Positions 53,545 through 63,160 of a stretch of DNA of 64,000 bases are shown here, one piece after another. Under the pieces are notes generated by a model. It had not been told where the DNA came from, did no database searches, and worked only from the letters and a program-made list of their open reading frames with translations. Source of the DNA: Pseudomonas brassicacearum (lineage in GTDB: Bacteria > Pseudomonadota > Gammaproteobacteria > Pseudomonadales > Pseudomonadaceae); assembly GCF_003732265.1 (NCBI RefSeq), contig NZ_MOBK01000001.1:682001-746000 (forward strand), given 5' to 3'. Position numbers and translations under genes: made by a program. Numbering within the stretch: the first letter of the stretch is position 1; each line of letters opens with the position of its first letter.

Positions 53545-54780
53545 TCAACGCAACGCATTGATTGCTTGATCCAGTGCAGTGATGAGGCGGTCGACTTCTT
53601 CCAGTGTGTTGTAATGCGCCAACGACACCCGCACTACCCCGCCAAACTGGTCAAGCCCAAGGGCTTCGATAAGACGCCGCGCATAGAAGTCACCAAAGCG
53701 AATGCCGATCCGGTGCTCATCGACCCTGCGCACAACCTCCTCGGACTGCACGCCTTCAACCACGAAACTGATCGTTGGCACTCGATTGCGGGTATCCCTT
53801 TTGCCAATGATCCGAACGCCCTCGCGCTGACGCAAAAATGCCAGCAGACGCTCAGCGAGCAAATCCTCCTGCACCTCGAAGGCATCGAACGCAGCCTGCA
53901 TGCACTGGCGTTCGCTGCCTTGCGCGTCAAGCCGGGTGCTGATGTCGAGCAGGTAGTCGGTAATGCCAATGCAACCGAAGGACAACTCATAGTTGACGTT
54001 GCCCGGCTGCAATTTGTAAGGCACCACATCCTGGCCGATAAAAAAATGGTTAAGGCTCGGCAACTCCAGCAACAGGTAACGACGCCCCCAGAGCACAGCA
54101 AAGTGTGGACCAAAGGTTTTGTAGAAGCTGTAGACGTAGAAATCGGCACCGCTGGCCTGCACATCAACCAGCCGGTGTGGCGCATAAGCAACAGCGTCCA
54201 CGCACAGCTTGGCGCCCACCGCATGCACGCGGCGCGCAACCTCGGCGACTGGATTGATCGAGCCGAGAATATTCGAGGTGTGGGTCATGGCCACATAACG
54301 GGTTTTGTCATTGAGCAAGACCTGCAGGTCATCCAGCTCCAGCTCACAACTGTCCTGGTTGACCTGCCAAACGCGCAGGGTCGCACCGCGGCTTTCGCAC
54401 AGCTTGACCCAAGGGCCGATATTCGCCTCGTGATCGCAATTGGTGACGATGATTTCATCGCCTGGAACGATTGACGGGGCGATGGCGCGACACAGTATTT
54501 GCAACAAGTGGGTGGTCGAGCCGCCCATGATCACTTCTTCGGGATGCTCGGCATTGATCAACTGCATCACCGAGTGCCGTGCCTGCATCACTCGCGTCCC
54601 AGCGTCGACGGAAGGCTGGTAGGAAGCGCCCAGTTGCACGCTGCTGTTGAGCATGTAATCAACGACCCGCTCAGCGACGGCGCTCAGCACCATCGAACCA
54701 CCGGCGTTATCCATGTAGGCATAACCATCGGCCAGTCCTGGAAATTGCTTGCGAACGTAATCAATATCGAGAGATTTCAC
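53545..54780 (-). CDS. Class V aminotransferase / cysteine desulfurase-like protein (VC1184-type)
   Basis: A 411-residue PLP enzyme of fold type I. The probable PLP lysine is in YVYSFYKTFGPHFAVLWG near residue 222. Earlier segments are YMDNAGGSMVLSAVAERV and VDAVAYAPHRLVDVQASGADF. Similarity is to the VC1184 subgroup of cysteine desulfurase-like enzymes, whose reactions are largely unproven. I chose GTG 54780, which follows GGAG; a TTG at 54804 overlapping the ABC ATPase stop is possible. It is cotranscribed with hydantoinase and importer genes, so a catabolic lyase or transaminase role is likelier than Fe-S assembly. Confidence 0.8.
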   Translation of the reverse strand: MKSLDIDYVRKQFPGLADGYAYMDNAGGSMVLSAVAERVVDYMLNSSVQLGASYQPSVDAGTRVMQARHSVMQLINAEHPEEVIMGGSTTHLLQILCRAIAPSIVPGDEIIVTNCDHEANIGPWVKLCESRGATLRVWQVNQDSCELELDDLQVLLNDKTRYVAMTHTSNILGSINPVAEVARRVHAVGAKLCVDAVAYAPHRLVDVQASGADFYVYSFYKTFGPHFAVLWGRRYLLLELPSLNHFFIGQDVVPYKLQPGNVNYELSFGCIGITDYLLDISTRLDAQGSERQCMQAAFDAFEVQEDLLAERLLAFLRQREGVRIIGKRDTRNRVPTISFVVEGVQSEEVVRRVDEHRIGIRFGDFYARRLIEALGLDQFGGVVRVSLAHYNTLEEVDRLITALDQAINALR

Positions 54781-54800
54781 TCTACTTTCTCCAGCTGGAT

Positions 54801-55535
54801 TCAATGATGCAAGATGGCCTGCAGGAACGCTTGTGTGCGAGGTTCCTGAGGTGCGGTAAAAAACGGTTCGGGGATGTTCTGCTCAACAATGCGTCCACTT
54901 TCCATGAAGATCACCCGGTCGGCGACCCGACGGGCAAAGCCCATTTCATGAGTGACCACGACCATCGTGACGCCGGAGCGAGCGAGGTTTTGCATGACAT
55001 CGAGCACCTCACCAACCATTTCCGGGTCCAGCGCCGAAGTCGGTTCGTCGAACAGAATCGCGCGAGGTTCCATCGCCATGGTGCGGGCAATGGCAACACG
55101 CTGCTGTTGGCCCCCAGACAATTGGCTCGGGTATTTGTGCGCGTGATCGCCCATGCCGACCTTCATCAATAATTCCTTGGCCCGCGCATGCGCGTCACGC
55201 CGACTCAGACCGCGAACACGAATCGGCGCCAGCGACACATTGTCGAGGACAGTGAGGTGCGGATAGAGGTTGAAGCTCTGAAACACCATGCCCACTTCAC
55301 TGCGTATTGCGCTCAGTCGCGGACCGTTTTCAACCCGCTCACCGGCCACGCGGATATGGCCTTGCTGGTAGTCTTCAAGCAGATTGATGCAACGGATCAA
55401 GGTCGATTTTCCCGAGCCGGACGGGCCAAGAATGACCACCACTTCACCTTCTTCTACCTGCAGGTTGATGTCGCTCAACGCTTTGAAATTGCCGTAGTAC
55501 TTGTCAAGCTTTTCGATGTCGATCAACGTGCTCAT
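54801..55535 (-). CDS. Polar amino-acid ABC transporter ATP-binding protein
   Basis: A 244-residue GlnQ-type ATPase. Walker A is [15 protein letters not shown], the signature [15 protein letters not shown], and Walker [15 protein letters not shown]; the H-loop is VVTHEMGFA. It overlaps the permease gene by 4 bases. It drives the importer at the head of the ureide-like operon. Confidence 0.93.
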   Translation of the reverse strand: MSTLIDIEKLDKYYGNFKALSDINLQVEEGEVVVILGPSGSGKSTLIRCINLLEDYQQGHIRVAGERVENGPRLSAIRSEVGMVFQSFNLYPHLTVLDNVSLAPIRVRGLSRRDAHARAKELLMKVGMGDHAHKYPSQLSGGQQQRVAIARTMAMEPRAILFDEPTSALDPEMVGEVLDVMQNLARSGVTMVVVTHEMGFARRVADRVIFMESGRIVEQNIPEPFFTAPQEPRTQAFLQAILHH

Positions 55536-56209
55536 GCAGTTTTTCCTCCAGAGGCGTTACGACGTTCAACCCAGCTGACCATTTGCACCAGCGGCAACAG
55601 CAGTAACAGATAGAGCAAGGCGGCTCCAACCAGCGGTGTCGGGTTCGCAGCCAGTGCCTGTGCCTGGGTCGCCTGCTTCAGCAAGTCAGGCATCGCTACC
55701 ACCGAGGCGAGCGCCGTGTCTTTCATGACGTTGATGCAGTTGCTGGTCATGGGCGGCATTACGATGCGGATGGCTTGCGGCAAAACAACGTCGCGCATGG
55801 TGTTGAAAAAGCTCATGCCCTGAGAAGCCGATGCTTCGAACTGGCCACGGGGAATGGCCTCGATGCCTGAACGAAAAATCTCCGCGCTGTAGGCGCAGGA
55901 AACAAGCGAAAGCGCACTGGCAGCGGCCGCAAAAGAAGACAGTCGGATGCCGACAAAGGGCAGCGCGTAATAGATGAGTACCAGCAAAACCAGCAATGGA
56001 ATGGAGCGCATGATATCGATGTAGATACGCGCAAGCGCTCGAACGGGGGCGTAGGAGTACAACCGCAGCAATGCCAGCAACAACCCGCCCACCAGGCCCA
56101 GGGCGATACTCACCACCCCAAGCAGAATGGTCACGCCCAGACCGCGCATCATCAGCGGAAGTGAATCGACGAGCACGTTCCAGTTAAAAAACGTCTGCAA
56201 AAGATCCAT
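55532..56209 (-). CDS. Polar amino-acid ABC transporter permease
   Basis: A 225-residue permease with the EAA region [28 protein letters not shown] near residue 118 and about five helices. Only one permease gene is present, so it probably forms a homodimer. It follows the binding-protein gene by 64 bases. Confidence 0.92.
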   Translation of the reverse strand: MDLLQTFFNWNVLVDSLPLMMRGLGVTILLGVVSIALGLVGGLLLALLRLYSYAPVRALARIYIDIMRSIPLLVLLVLIYYALPFVGIRLSSFAAAASALSLVSCAYSAEIFRSGIEAIPRGQFEASASQGMSFFNTMRDVVLPQAIRIVMPPMTSNCINVMKDTALASVVAMPDLLKQATQAQALAANPTPLVGAALLYLLLLLPLVQMVSWVERRNASGGKTA

Positions 56210-56273
56210 GGGATACCTCGGTCAATACAAGTGGCGAACGGGTGTCGCCACTTTGACGCATTATCGGCAGGGC

Positions 56274-57050
56274 TTACTTGAGGACAGCGGTCACTTTCAT
56301 GGTGCTCGAATCTTTATCGGCATCGGCGCCGAACCACTGTTTATGGATTTTCCCCAAGGAACCGTCTTCTTTCATCTTGCTGATAATGTCGTTGACCTGA
56401 TCGCTCATCGCCCAGCCTTTGGCGTGCATCAGCGAGTAACGCTCACCGGTAGGGATCCGAGCAACGATGGTGTATTGCGGCTTGTCCTTGATGTAGTAGA
56501 GCACTGCCGGAATGTCGCTGACGTAGCCATCGATTCGTCCGGATGCCAGATCGAGCATGGCGGGCGATAGTCCTTCATAACGCGAGACATCGGCAAACTT
56601 GTACTCATCCTTGTGTTGGTTAATCCACATGTCACCCGTCGAGCCGGTATCGACACCCACCACCTTGTCGTTCATGTCGGCCAGGCTCTTGACCTTGGAA
56701 GTGGTCAGTGCGGTGAGCGACTGGTCGCTGTCGAAGTAAGGCTGCGCAAAGGCTACCGACTCCAGGCGTTTGGGGGTAATGGTGATTGAGGAGATTGCGA
56801 TATCGACACGTTTGGATTGCACGGCGCTGAACAGGCCGTTGAAGGGAATATTGACGAACTCGACGCTTTTTCCGGCGCGTTTGGCCACCTCTTTTACGAC
56901 ATCGACTTCGAAGCCGACAAACTCACCTTTGGAATCCTGAAACTCCCAGGGTACGTTGCCAACGTTAGCACCTACGGTCCAGTCCGCGGCCCAGGCTGGC
57001 AGTGAAACTGCGGCCGTCATGAACAATCCCAACATCACTTTCGCTTTCAT
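56274..57050 (-). CDS. Periplasmic amino-acid-type binding protein
   Basis: A 258-residue SBP_bac_3 protein. The signal peptide ends at SLPAWAA. Core features include WEFQDSKGEFVGFEVDVVKEVAKRAG, VDIAISSITITPKRLESVAFAQPYF and GYVSDIPAVLYYIKDKPQY. The family binds amino acids and small zwitterionic nitrogen compounds. Its operon partners are a hydantoinase and a PuuE-like enzyme, so the ligand may be an amino-acid-like cyclic ureide. It is the first gene of the operon. Confidence 0.9.
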   Translation of the reverse strand: MKAKVMLGLFMTAAVSLPAWAADWTVGANVGNVPWEFQDSKGEFVGFEVDVVKEVAKRAGKSVEFVNIPFNGLFSAVQSKRVDIAISSITITPKRLESVAFAQPYFDSDQSLTALTTSKVKSLADMNDKVVGVDTGSTGDMWINQHKDEYKFADVSRYEGLSPAMLDLASGRIDGYVSDIPAVLYYIKDKPQYTIVARIPTGERYSLMHAKGWAMSDQVNDIISKMKEDGSLGKIHKQWFGADADKDSSTMKVTAVLK

Positions 57051-57363
57051 GTTTGCTCCCGATTGATTGTTTTTGTAGGTGCTAACAGCGGTTGATCTCG
57101 TACAACGTGGGATTGAGATTAAGCCAGTGGAGTATTTATTTCAATACCATTTGTCTATGATTTTTTTGCTCCATAGCCGGTTTCCGCTTTACCCAAAGAT
57201 CACGAGCAAATATGAGTTTTCAGGAAGATCGCGTTTGCCGGATGGCGAGGACTGCGTCTCTGTGGCGAGGGGGCTTGCCCCCGTTGGGTCGCGAAGCGGC
57301 CCCAAAAAGATGGGCCTGCTGCGCAGTCCAACGGGGGCAAGCCCCCTCGCCACAGGGCAGCGG
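57051..57363. other. Intergenic region with repeats
   Basis: This 313-base gap contains the promoter region of the binding-protein operon, a partial GATGGCGAGGAC repeat at 57239 and a REPIN at 57261-57354. I see no gene in it. Confidence 0.5.
57261..57354. repeat. REPIN downstream of DUF6124 copy B
   Basis: TGTGGCGAGGGGGCTTGCCC and GGGCAAGCCCCCTCGCCACA are exact inverted arms around a diverged centre, the same type and placement as at 25.7 kb. Confidence 0.87.
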
Positions 57364-57723
57364 TTATACAGACGGTTCGATTTTATCCAGCACTCCGTTC
57401 GCCGTGATTTCCGCCACCATGATGCTGTTTGAAATACCCAGCAGGGCGTAGCGGGCCTCCCCCTCCAGATGATCCACCAAGTGATGGACCATCACGTCGA
57501 GCGAGGCCAGTGTCTCGACCAGAAATACTGCCAGGGTTTCGGCTGTGGCTTTCGGGTCCACGGAAAACAGGGTACTGCGGGTTCGCGGTTTGGCTTTGAT
57601 ATCGGCGTTCGACGGGAAGTGGAAGTTGAGGGCACGTTCGGCGGCCTCGTTGAGTTTTTTTGAATCGGGTTCGTACGGGGACACTGGATCGGTGTCGGGT
57701 GGATTGGGTGTTACCTTGAACAT
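57364..57723 (-). CDS. DUF6124-family protein, copy B
   Basis: A 119-residue protein that differs from copy A at nine positions by eye, for example A14V, D33N, S39N, H58K and the last two residues. ATG 57723 is chosen over an in-frame upstream start at 57756 because homology with copy A starts here. As in copy A, the start follows a long structured leader, and a REPIN follows the gene. Function unknown. Confidence 0.8.
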   Translation of the reverse strand: MFKVTPNPPDTDPVSPYEPDSKKLNEAAERALNFHFPSNADIKAKPRTRSTLFSVDPKATAETLAVFLVETLASLDVMVHHLVDHLEGEARYALLGISNSIMVAEITANGVLDKIEPSV

Positions 57724-58091
57724 AGTTGCAAACTCCCTGAATGGAGCCTCAACCACTTCGCGACTAAACGAAGGGGTGGCGGCTGTGCGCAGGTTAGTCG
57801 ACCGGGGGAGTTAGCAAAACCGGCGCGCCCGAGGGCGCCCTGCGCACAACCACCATTAAGCACAGGACTGAAATGCCTGACTGAATGACGCGCTATGCAT
57901 CTTACTAACAATCTCGGGCGACTAAACCCGATCACTGATGAGCAGTGACGGGAATCAAGTTACCGAGAGCCCCCAAGACACACAAGCCGGCGGATTCTGT
58001 CTTACCCGTAGGCGTTGGCGCAAGGCGTTGTAGCCTCTTGCTGGTAACCGAAAGCTTCACTTAAACACTGGCGATTTTTCTTGTTTAAGTG
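57724..58091 (-). ncRNA. Structured leader of DUF6124 copy B (candidate riboregulator)
   Basis: Same architecture as leader A. Plus-strand coordinates: CACTTAAAC/GTTTAAGTG 58058-58066/58083-58091 with 16-base loop; TCACTG/CAGTGA 57932-57937/57943-57948; CGGG/CCCG 57915-57918/57927-57930 with loop CGACTAAA; TGTGCGCAGG/CCTGCGCACA 57784-57793/57839-57848 enclosing GCGCC-CGAG-GGCGC; CTTCG/CGAAG 57756-57760/57769-57773 with loop CGACTAAA. TTAGTCG at 57794-57800 is complementary to CGACTAA in both loops (57919-57925 and 57761-57767). The 5' end of the element lies inside the RND gene. Confidence 0.65.
57932..58060 (-). CDS. Conserved short ORF in leader B
   Basis: A 42-codon ORF beginning at GTG 58060, whose first bases overlap the RND stop codon (GTGA). 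The product begins MKLSVTSKRLQRLAPTPTGK and continues TESAGLCVLGALG. It matches the leader A ORF closely for 27 codons and then diverges. Translational coupling to the RND gene is possible. A structural RNA explanation remains open. Confidence 0.4.
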   Translation of the reverse strand: MKLSVTSKRLQRLAPTPTGKTESAGLCVLGALGNLIPVTAHQ

Positions 58092-60603
58092 AGGCCGCTT
58101 GTTCACCGTTGATCTGCGCTCGGCCGCAACCCACTTCAAGATCCCTCTCCCCTGCTTTCTTGCCCAATACGTGATGAGTGCGCAGCAGAAAATGCGACAG
58201 CGCAGGAATCAGGATCAGCGCGCCGAGCATGTTCCACAGGAACATGAAGGTCAGCAGGATGCCCATGTCGGCCTGGAACTTGATTGGCGACCACGCCCAG
58301 CACACCACGCCCGCCGCGAGGGTGATGCCGACCAGGCCGACGACCCGGCCGGTGAACGACACCGCGTTGCGGTAAGCCTGGGACAGCGACAACCCTTGGC
58401 GCTGGAACTGCAGCTGGACGCTGAGCAGGTACAACGCGTAGTCGACGCCAATGCCGACGCCCAATGCGATCACCGGCAGGGTCGCGACTTTCACGCCGAT
58501 CCCCATCGCCACCATCAAGGCCTCACAGAGGATCGACGTCAGCACCAGCGGCAGCAGCGCCACCAGTGTTGCGCGCCAGCTGCGGAAGGTGATCAGGCAG
58601 AACAGCGTCACCGCTGCGTACACATACAACAGCATGGTGTGGTTCGCCTCACGCACCACGATGTTGGTCGCGGCTTCGATCCCGGCGCTACCGGCAGCGA
58701 GCAGGAACTGGCGATCCTCGGTGCTGTTTTCCTTGGCGAACTGGTCGGCGATGGCGACCACGGCGTCGAGGGTTTCGGCCTTGTGATCCTTGAGGAAGGC
58801 AATCACCGGCATCAGCGAGCAATCGGTGTTGAACAGCTCCGGGGAGTTGACCGAGGCTTGCTGCGCGGCGTAGTTGAGCACGTCCTGGTTGCGCTGGATG
58901 CTGTTGAGTTTGGGGTTGCCCTCGTAGGTCCCGGCAGTAATTTGCCGGACCGCGTTGACCAGCGAGGCTGTGGCCTGCACCCCCGGATTCTGTTGCAGCT
59001 CCCAAGCCAGCCGGTCAGCCAGCACCAACGTCTTGTAGTTCAGGCAACCTTCCGGCGCGGTCTTGATCATCACCGCGAACAGGTCGCTGGACAGTGCGTA
59101 ATGCTGGGTGATGTAGGTGTTGTCGCGGTTGTAGCGCGAGTCCGCCCGCAGTTCCGGGGCGCCGCTGTCGAGGTCGCCGATCTTCAGGTGCTGGCTCACC
59201 GCAAAACCACCGATGCCCAGCAAGGCTGCCACCACAACGGCGCCAGTGGCCCACTTGGCTGTGGTGAAGCGATCCAGCTTGTCCCAGAGTTTGCCAAACC
59301 CTTTATGCGCGGCGGCCCGCGTATCGATTTTCAAGGCGCGCTCGGCGGCTTTTGCACCGACGCCGACGTAGGACAGCGCCACCGGCATCAGCAGCAGCGA
59401 GGTGAAAATCAACACGGCGACACCGATGCTGGCGGTGATTGCCAGGTCCTGGATCACTGGAATGTCGATCAGCATCAACACCGCAAAACCCACGGCGTCG
59501 GCCAACAGTGCGGTGACGCCGGCGATGAACAGACGGCGGAAGGTATAGCGTGCGGCAATCAGTTTGTGGGTGCCGCGGGCGATGTCCTGCATGATGCCGT
59601 TCATCTTCTGCGCGGCGTGGGACACGCCGATGGCGAAGATCAGGAACGGCACCAGCACCGAGTACGGGTCGATGGCGTAACCCAGCCAGGCGACGATGCC
59701 CAGTTGCCAGACCACCGCAATCAGCGAGCAGCCGACCACCAGCAAGGTGCTGCGCACGCAGCGGGTGTAGGCGTAGATGATCACCAGCGAAGTGATCACG
59801 GCCAGGCCGAAGAACATCATCACCTGAATCAGGCCGTCGATCAGGTCGCCCATCAGTTTGGCGAAGCCGATCACCCGGACTTTGTAGTGACCTTTACCTT
59901 CAGCGCCGGATTTGCGCGCCGCACTGTCTCCGGCGTATTCGATCTTGTCGCGCAACTGCTCTTCGAGCATCCGCGAAAACTGATGGTAATTAATGCTCTG
60001 ACCGGTGGCCGAGGCTTTGTCCAACAGCGGCACGACCAGCATGCTGGACTTGAAATCGCTGGCGACCAGGCTGCCGACGATCCCGGCGCGGGAGATATTC
60101 TGGCGCAGTTGTTCGATGTCCGAAGGTGAACCCTGATAACTGTCGGGCATCACCGGGCCACCCTGGAAGCCTTCCTCGGTGACTTCGGTCCAGCGCACGG
60201 CGGGTGTCCACAGAGACTTCATCCAGGCGCGATCGACGCCTTCAGTGAGGAACAGTTCGTCGTTGACCTTCTTGAGCACATTCAAATAGTCGGGGTCGAA
60301 GATGTCGCCCTGGGTGTTTTCCACCACCACCCGTACCGAGTTACCCAGACCACGCAGCGACTGGCGATTTTCGAGGAAATTCTGGATGTACGGCTGACTC
60401 TGCGGAATCATTTTTTCGAAGCTGGGACGCAGCTCCAGACGGGTGGCCGCCATGTAGCCCAGCACCAGAGTCGCCAGGGTCATGAGCACGATGAACAGCG
60501 GGCGGTAGTTGAACACCAGCCGCTCCAGCAGGTTGCCGGAGCGCCGATCAAAGTCGCGCAGATCGCGGATCACCGGCATGTTGTCTTGCTTGGTAGTGGC
60601 CAT
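58057..60603 (-). CDS. RND-superfamily (MMPL-type) exporter
   Basis: An 848-residue inner-membrane protein with 12 predicted helices in two repeats. TM1 is near residues 33-52. Large periplasmic loops lie at about 55-225 and 440-610. Sterol-sensing/MMPL-like helices include FLIFAIGVSHAAQKMNGIM and VIALGVGIGVDYALYLLSVQ. ATG 60603 is chosen over the 28-codon extension. The last ten residues (LKQEKSPVFK) and the stop codon are encoded by the 5' stem of the DUF6124 leader element. It forms a block with YCF48-like, DUF1329 and DUF1302 genes, a set common in Pseudomonas and thought to move hydrophobic compounds. Confidence 0.87.
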   Translation of the reverse strand: MATTKQDNMPVIRDLRDFDRRSGNLLERLVFNYRPLFIVLMTLATLVLGYMAATRLELRPSFEKMIPQSQPYIQNFLENRQSLRGLGNSVRVVVENTQGDIFDPDYLNVLKKVNDELFLTEGVDRAWMKSLWTPAVRWTEVTEEGFQGGPVMPDSYQGSPSDIEQLRQNISRAGIVGSLVASDFKSSMLVVPLLDKASATGQSINYHQFSRMLEEQLRDKIEYAGDSAARKSGAEGKGHYKVRVIGFAKLMGDLIDGLIQVMMFFGLAVITSLVIIYAYTRCVRSTLLVVGCSLIAVVWQLGIVAWLGYAIDPYSVLVPFLIFAIGVSHAAQKMNGIMQDIARGTHKLIAARYTFRRLFIAGVTALLADAVGFAVLMLIDIPVIQDLAITASIGVAVLIFTSLLLMPVALSYVGVGAKAAERALKIDTRAAAHKGFGKLWDKLDRFTTAKWATGAVVVAALLGIGGFAVSQHLKIGDLDSGAPELRADSRYNRDNTYITQHYALSSDLFAVMIKTAPEGCLNYKTLVLADRLAWELQQNPGVQATASLVNAVRQITAGTYEGNPKLNSIQRNQDVLNYAAQQASVNSPELFNTDCSLMPVIAFLKDHKAETLDAVVAIADQFAKENSTEDRQFLLAAGSAGIEAATNIVVREANHTMLLYVYAAVTLFCLITFRSWRATLVALLPLVLTSILCEALMVAMGIGVKVATLPVIALGVGIGVDYALYLLSVQLQFQRQGLSLSQAYRNAVSFTGRVVGLVGITLAAGVVCWAWSPIKFQADMGILLTFMFLWNMLGALILIPALSHFLLRTHHVLGKKAGERDLEVGCGRAQINGEQAASLKQEKSPVFK

Positions 60604-60631
60604 GTCTGGGTACTCGCTCTGGATCTTATTG

Positions 60632-61693
60632 TTATTGAAGGGACAGCGTGCGCACGCCACGATTGCCGACCAGCACCAGCGCGCCATCGGCGCTCAGGGC
60701 AGCACCGGCCACCGGTGACGGGTTCTGTTGCGGCATCAGTTGCAACCGGGCGTTGTCGGACTGATCAACCAGCATGTGCCCCGCCTGGGTGAACAGCCGA
60801 TAGTGACCTTGGGCGTCAATCGCGGCAGCGGTGACACTGATTTGCAGGCCGGTATCGAACGGCTTCCAGCTCAATCCGCCGTCGGTGCTGCGTAAGGCAT
60901 TACCGCGCAGGCCGAAGACGACGACTTCGCCAGGCTTGCCGAGCACGCCGAAGAAGCTGCCCTGATACGGCGTGTTCAAGGCGGCAAAACGCTGATGCGC
61001 GTCGTCCCATTTCAACACCAGGCCTTGCTCGCCGACGATGTACAGCGCGTCGCCGGTCGAGGTGATGGCGTTCAAGTGAAAGTTCTGCGGGTTGTCGGTG
61101 CGGTCCTGAAAAGGTGTCCAGCTCTGGCCACCGTCTTCGGTGCGCAAGATCAGGTTGAACACACCGACCACGTAACCGACTTTGTCGTCGGCGAACCAGA
61201 CGTCAAGCAAGGGTTTGTCGGCACCCTCCTCGACCAGCCGCTGACCTTCACTAACCCGCAGCGACCATTGTTCGTTGGCCGGCTCGGCATTCGCCAGCGC
61301 CGCATAATGTTTGATCAGCAACGCGCCGATCTCACGACCGTCCAATTGCTTTGTCCAGGTCACGCCAGCGTCGCTGCTGTGCAGAATCACGCCGTCATTG
61401 CCCACCGCCCAGCCTTGTTCTGGGGAAGGAAAGTACACAGCGTTGAGGTCGCTGCTGACCGGTACGCTGGACTGCTGCCATTGCTGGCCGGCATCGTCGG
61501 AATAAAGAATGTGGCCACGCTGCCCGACCGCGACCAGACGCTGTCCGGCATTCGCAACGTCGAGCAAAGGGCTGCGCACCGCCAACGCACTGGGCTTGGC
61601 GGGCAGGTCCAGCACATCAACGTACCCTGAGGCTTGCGCAAGCGTTTGCCATACCACCAGCATCAGCGGCGCAAGCGTTTTGAATAAACACAT
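60632..61693 (-). CDS. YCF48/sialidase-like beta-propeller protein
   Basis: A 353-residue exported protein with a signal peptide ending at LAQA. Repeated blades of the Ycf48/BNR type are seen: GHILYSDDAGQQWQQSS, GVILHSSDAGVTWTKQLDG, LILRTEDGGQSWTPF and NALRSTDGGLSWKPF. ATG 61693 is preferred, preceded by AGAGGA. In this gene block it probably works in the periplasm with the RND exporter, as an assembly or partner protein. That role is inferred from conserved neighbourhood. Confidence 0.86.
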   Translation of the reverse strand: MCLFKTLAPLMLVVWQTLAQASGYVDVLDLPAKPSALAVRSPLLDVANAGQRLVAVGQRGHILYSDDAGQQWQQSSVPVSSDLNAVYFPSPEQGWAVGNDGVILHSSDAGVTWTKQLDGREIGALLIKHYAALANAEPANEQWSLRVSEGQRLVEEGADKPLLDVWFADDKVGYVVGVFNLILRTEDGGQSWTPFQDRTDNPQNFHLNAITSTGDALYIVGEQGLVLKWDDAHQRFAALNTPYQGSFFGVLGKPGEVVVFGLRGNALRSTDGGLSWKPFDTGLQISVTAAAIDAQGHYRLFTQAGHMLVDQSDNARLQLMPQQNPSPVAGAALSADGALVLVGNRGVRTLSLQ

Positions 61694-61763
61694 GGTGCGT
61701 CCTCTTGCCAAAGCTGAAGCCGGCGCTCTACCGCTGCCGGCCCAGACTTTTGTTGTGCGTTAC

Positions 61764-63122
61764 TTAGCGAACGCCATTACCGGCCAACGCATCAGGCGAC
61801 CACTGCGACTTGGAGAGCGGCGCGATGTATTTGATGCCGCCATAAGCGCCCGACAAACCATTGATGTTGTAGGTCCCGCCAATCAGGTCATAGATCACGT
61901 GCGGCGTAGTGTTGGGTGTCGTCGCATCGTAGCTTTGCGAAAGGAAGCTGAAGGAACCACGGTACAACTGGCCACGGGCATCGTACTGGTCAGACGCCAG
62001 AGCCACCCAGCTGTCCTCATCCAGATAGAAGCGACGCTTGGCGTAGACGTGACGGGCACCGGCCTTGAGCGTGCCCTCCACCACCCACACCCGATGTTTC
62101 TCCCAGCGCACGAATTGCGGTGCCAGGTGGTTCGGGGTGGTCAGGGCTTTCGGATCCTTGAGGTAGCTCAGCGCGTAGGCGTTGTACGGCACGATCATTT
62201 CCTGCTTGCCGACCAGTTTCCAGTCATAGCGATCCAGCGCACCGTTGAAGACATACACGTCATCATAGGTGCCCGACCCTGCGGTGCCCGGATTGGGCGT
62301 GTCGTAGGCCAATGTCGGTGCCAGTTTCACGCGACGCTGCCCTGGCAAGTACTGCCAGGCACGACGCGCCTGCTCCAGCGGATTGGCCGAGTCCTTGAGC
62401 AGGATCGCCTCGCCCGCACGACGTGCCGGGCCGGTGTAAAACAAGCGAGTCTGAAAGTAGGTGTCCTTGCCATCGATGACCTTGTTCGGCTCTTCGAAGA
62501 TGGGAAAGGAGTTGACCACCTCACCGCTGGTGGCCAGGCTCTGCGTGCCGGAGGAGTCGACGTTCCAGGAATCATATTTGGTGGAATAGGCGACGCCCTG
62601 ATAACGCAGCAGGTGGTTCCACATGGCCTCAGCCCCCGACTGCGGGATCGGGAACGGCACGCCAGGCAACACGTTCTCGATGGCATTGCCACCTTCCAGC
62701 GACTTGGCGCCGGTGGCGTTTTTCAAGGTGTTATCCAGCACACCTTGTGGCAGCGCCACGCTGCGGTGGGTCGGGTAAACGTCAACACGGAAACTCGGGA
62801 AACGCTTGGCCAGTTCGACGGTGACGGCGGTCAGTTGATCCTTGTACTGAGCGACATTCTTGCCATCGATCACCAGCAGCGGCTTTTCGTTGGCATAGGG
62901 ATCGGGGCGGAAGGTGTCACCCGTTTTAAAACCCGCCGGGGCAGTGGTCAGCCCGCCGGTATAGGCCGGAATGGAGCCATCGGCGTTCCCGGCTTTATCA
63001 GCGCCGACGGCGGTCAGGCTGCTCCCCAGTTTGGCGGCGTCGGCGGCAGGTACGGCGGCCTGGACCAGGCCGGCGAAAGCCAGCGCAACCGAGGCGGTCA
63101 ACAGATTGTGCATGCATTTCAT
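61764..63122 (-). CDS. DUF1329-family secreted protein
   Basis: A 452-residue paralogue of the orphan protein at 28312, with the same AGNADGSIPAYTGGL, RWEKHRVWVVEGTLKAGARH and AKRRFYLDEDSW blocks. The signal peptide ends near LVQAA. DUF1329 proteins resemble outer-membrane lipoprotein-carrier folds and always co-occur with DUF1302 proteins in such blocks. It is 38 bases downstream of the DUF1302 gene. Confidence 0.9.
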   Translation of the reverse strand: MKCMHNLLTASVALAFAGLVQAAVPAADAAKLGSSLTAVGADKAGNADGSIPAYTGGLTTAPAGFKTGDTFRPDPYANEKPLLVIDGKNVAQYKDQLTAVTVELAKRFPSFRVDVYPTHRSVALPQGVLDNTLKNATGAKSLEGGNAIENVLPGVPFPIPQSGAEAMWNHLLRYQGVAYSTKYDSWNVDSSGTQSLATSGEVVNSFPIFEEPNKVIDGKDTYFQTRLFYTGPARRAGEAILLKDSANPLEQARRAWQYLPGQRRVKLAPTLAYDTPNPGTAGSGTYDDVYVFNGALDRYDWKLVGKQEMIVPYNAYALSYLKDPKALTTPNHLAPQFVRWEKHRVWVVEGTLKAGARHVYAKRRFYLDEDSWVALASDQYDARGQLYRGSFSFLSQSYDATTPNTTPHVIYDLIGGTYNINGLSGAYGGIKYIAPLSKSQWSPDALAGNGVR

Positions 63123-63160
63123 TTTGTCGTTCTCCTGATTGGGTTTTAAGCAATCGCAAA

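Noticed and set aside
58099..60129. 676-codon plus-strand ORF
   Set aside because: It is entirely antisense to the RND exporter gene; composition (His, Gln, Arg-rich) is typical of a high-GC shadow frame.
61509..63149. 546-codon plus-strand ORF
   Set aside because: Antisense to the DUF1329 gene and part of the YCF48-like gene; no recognisable domain.
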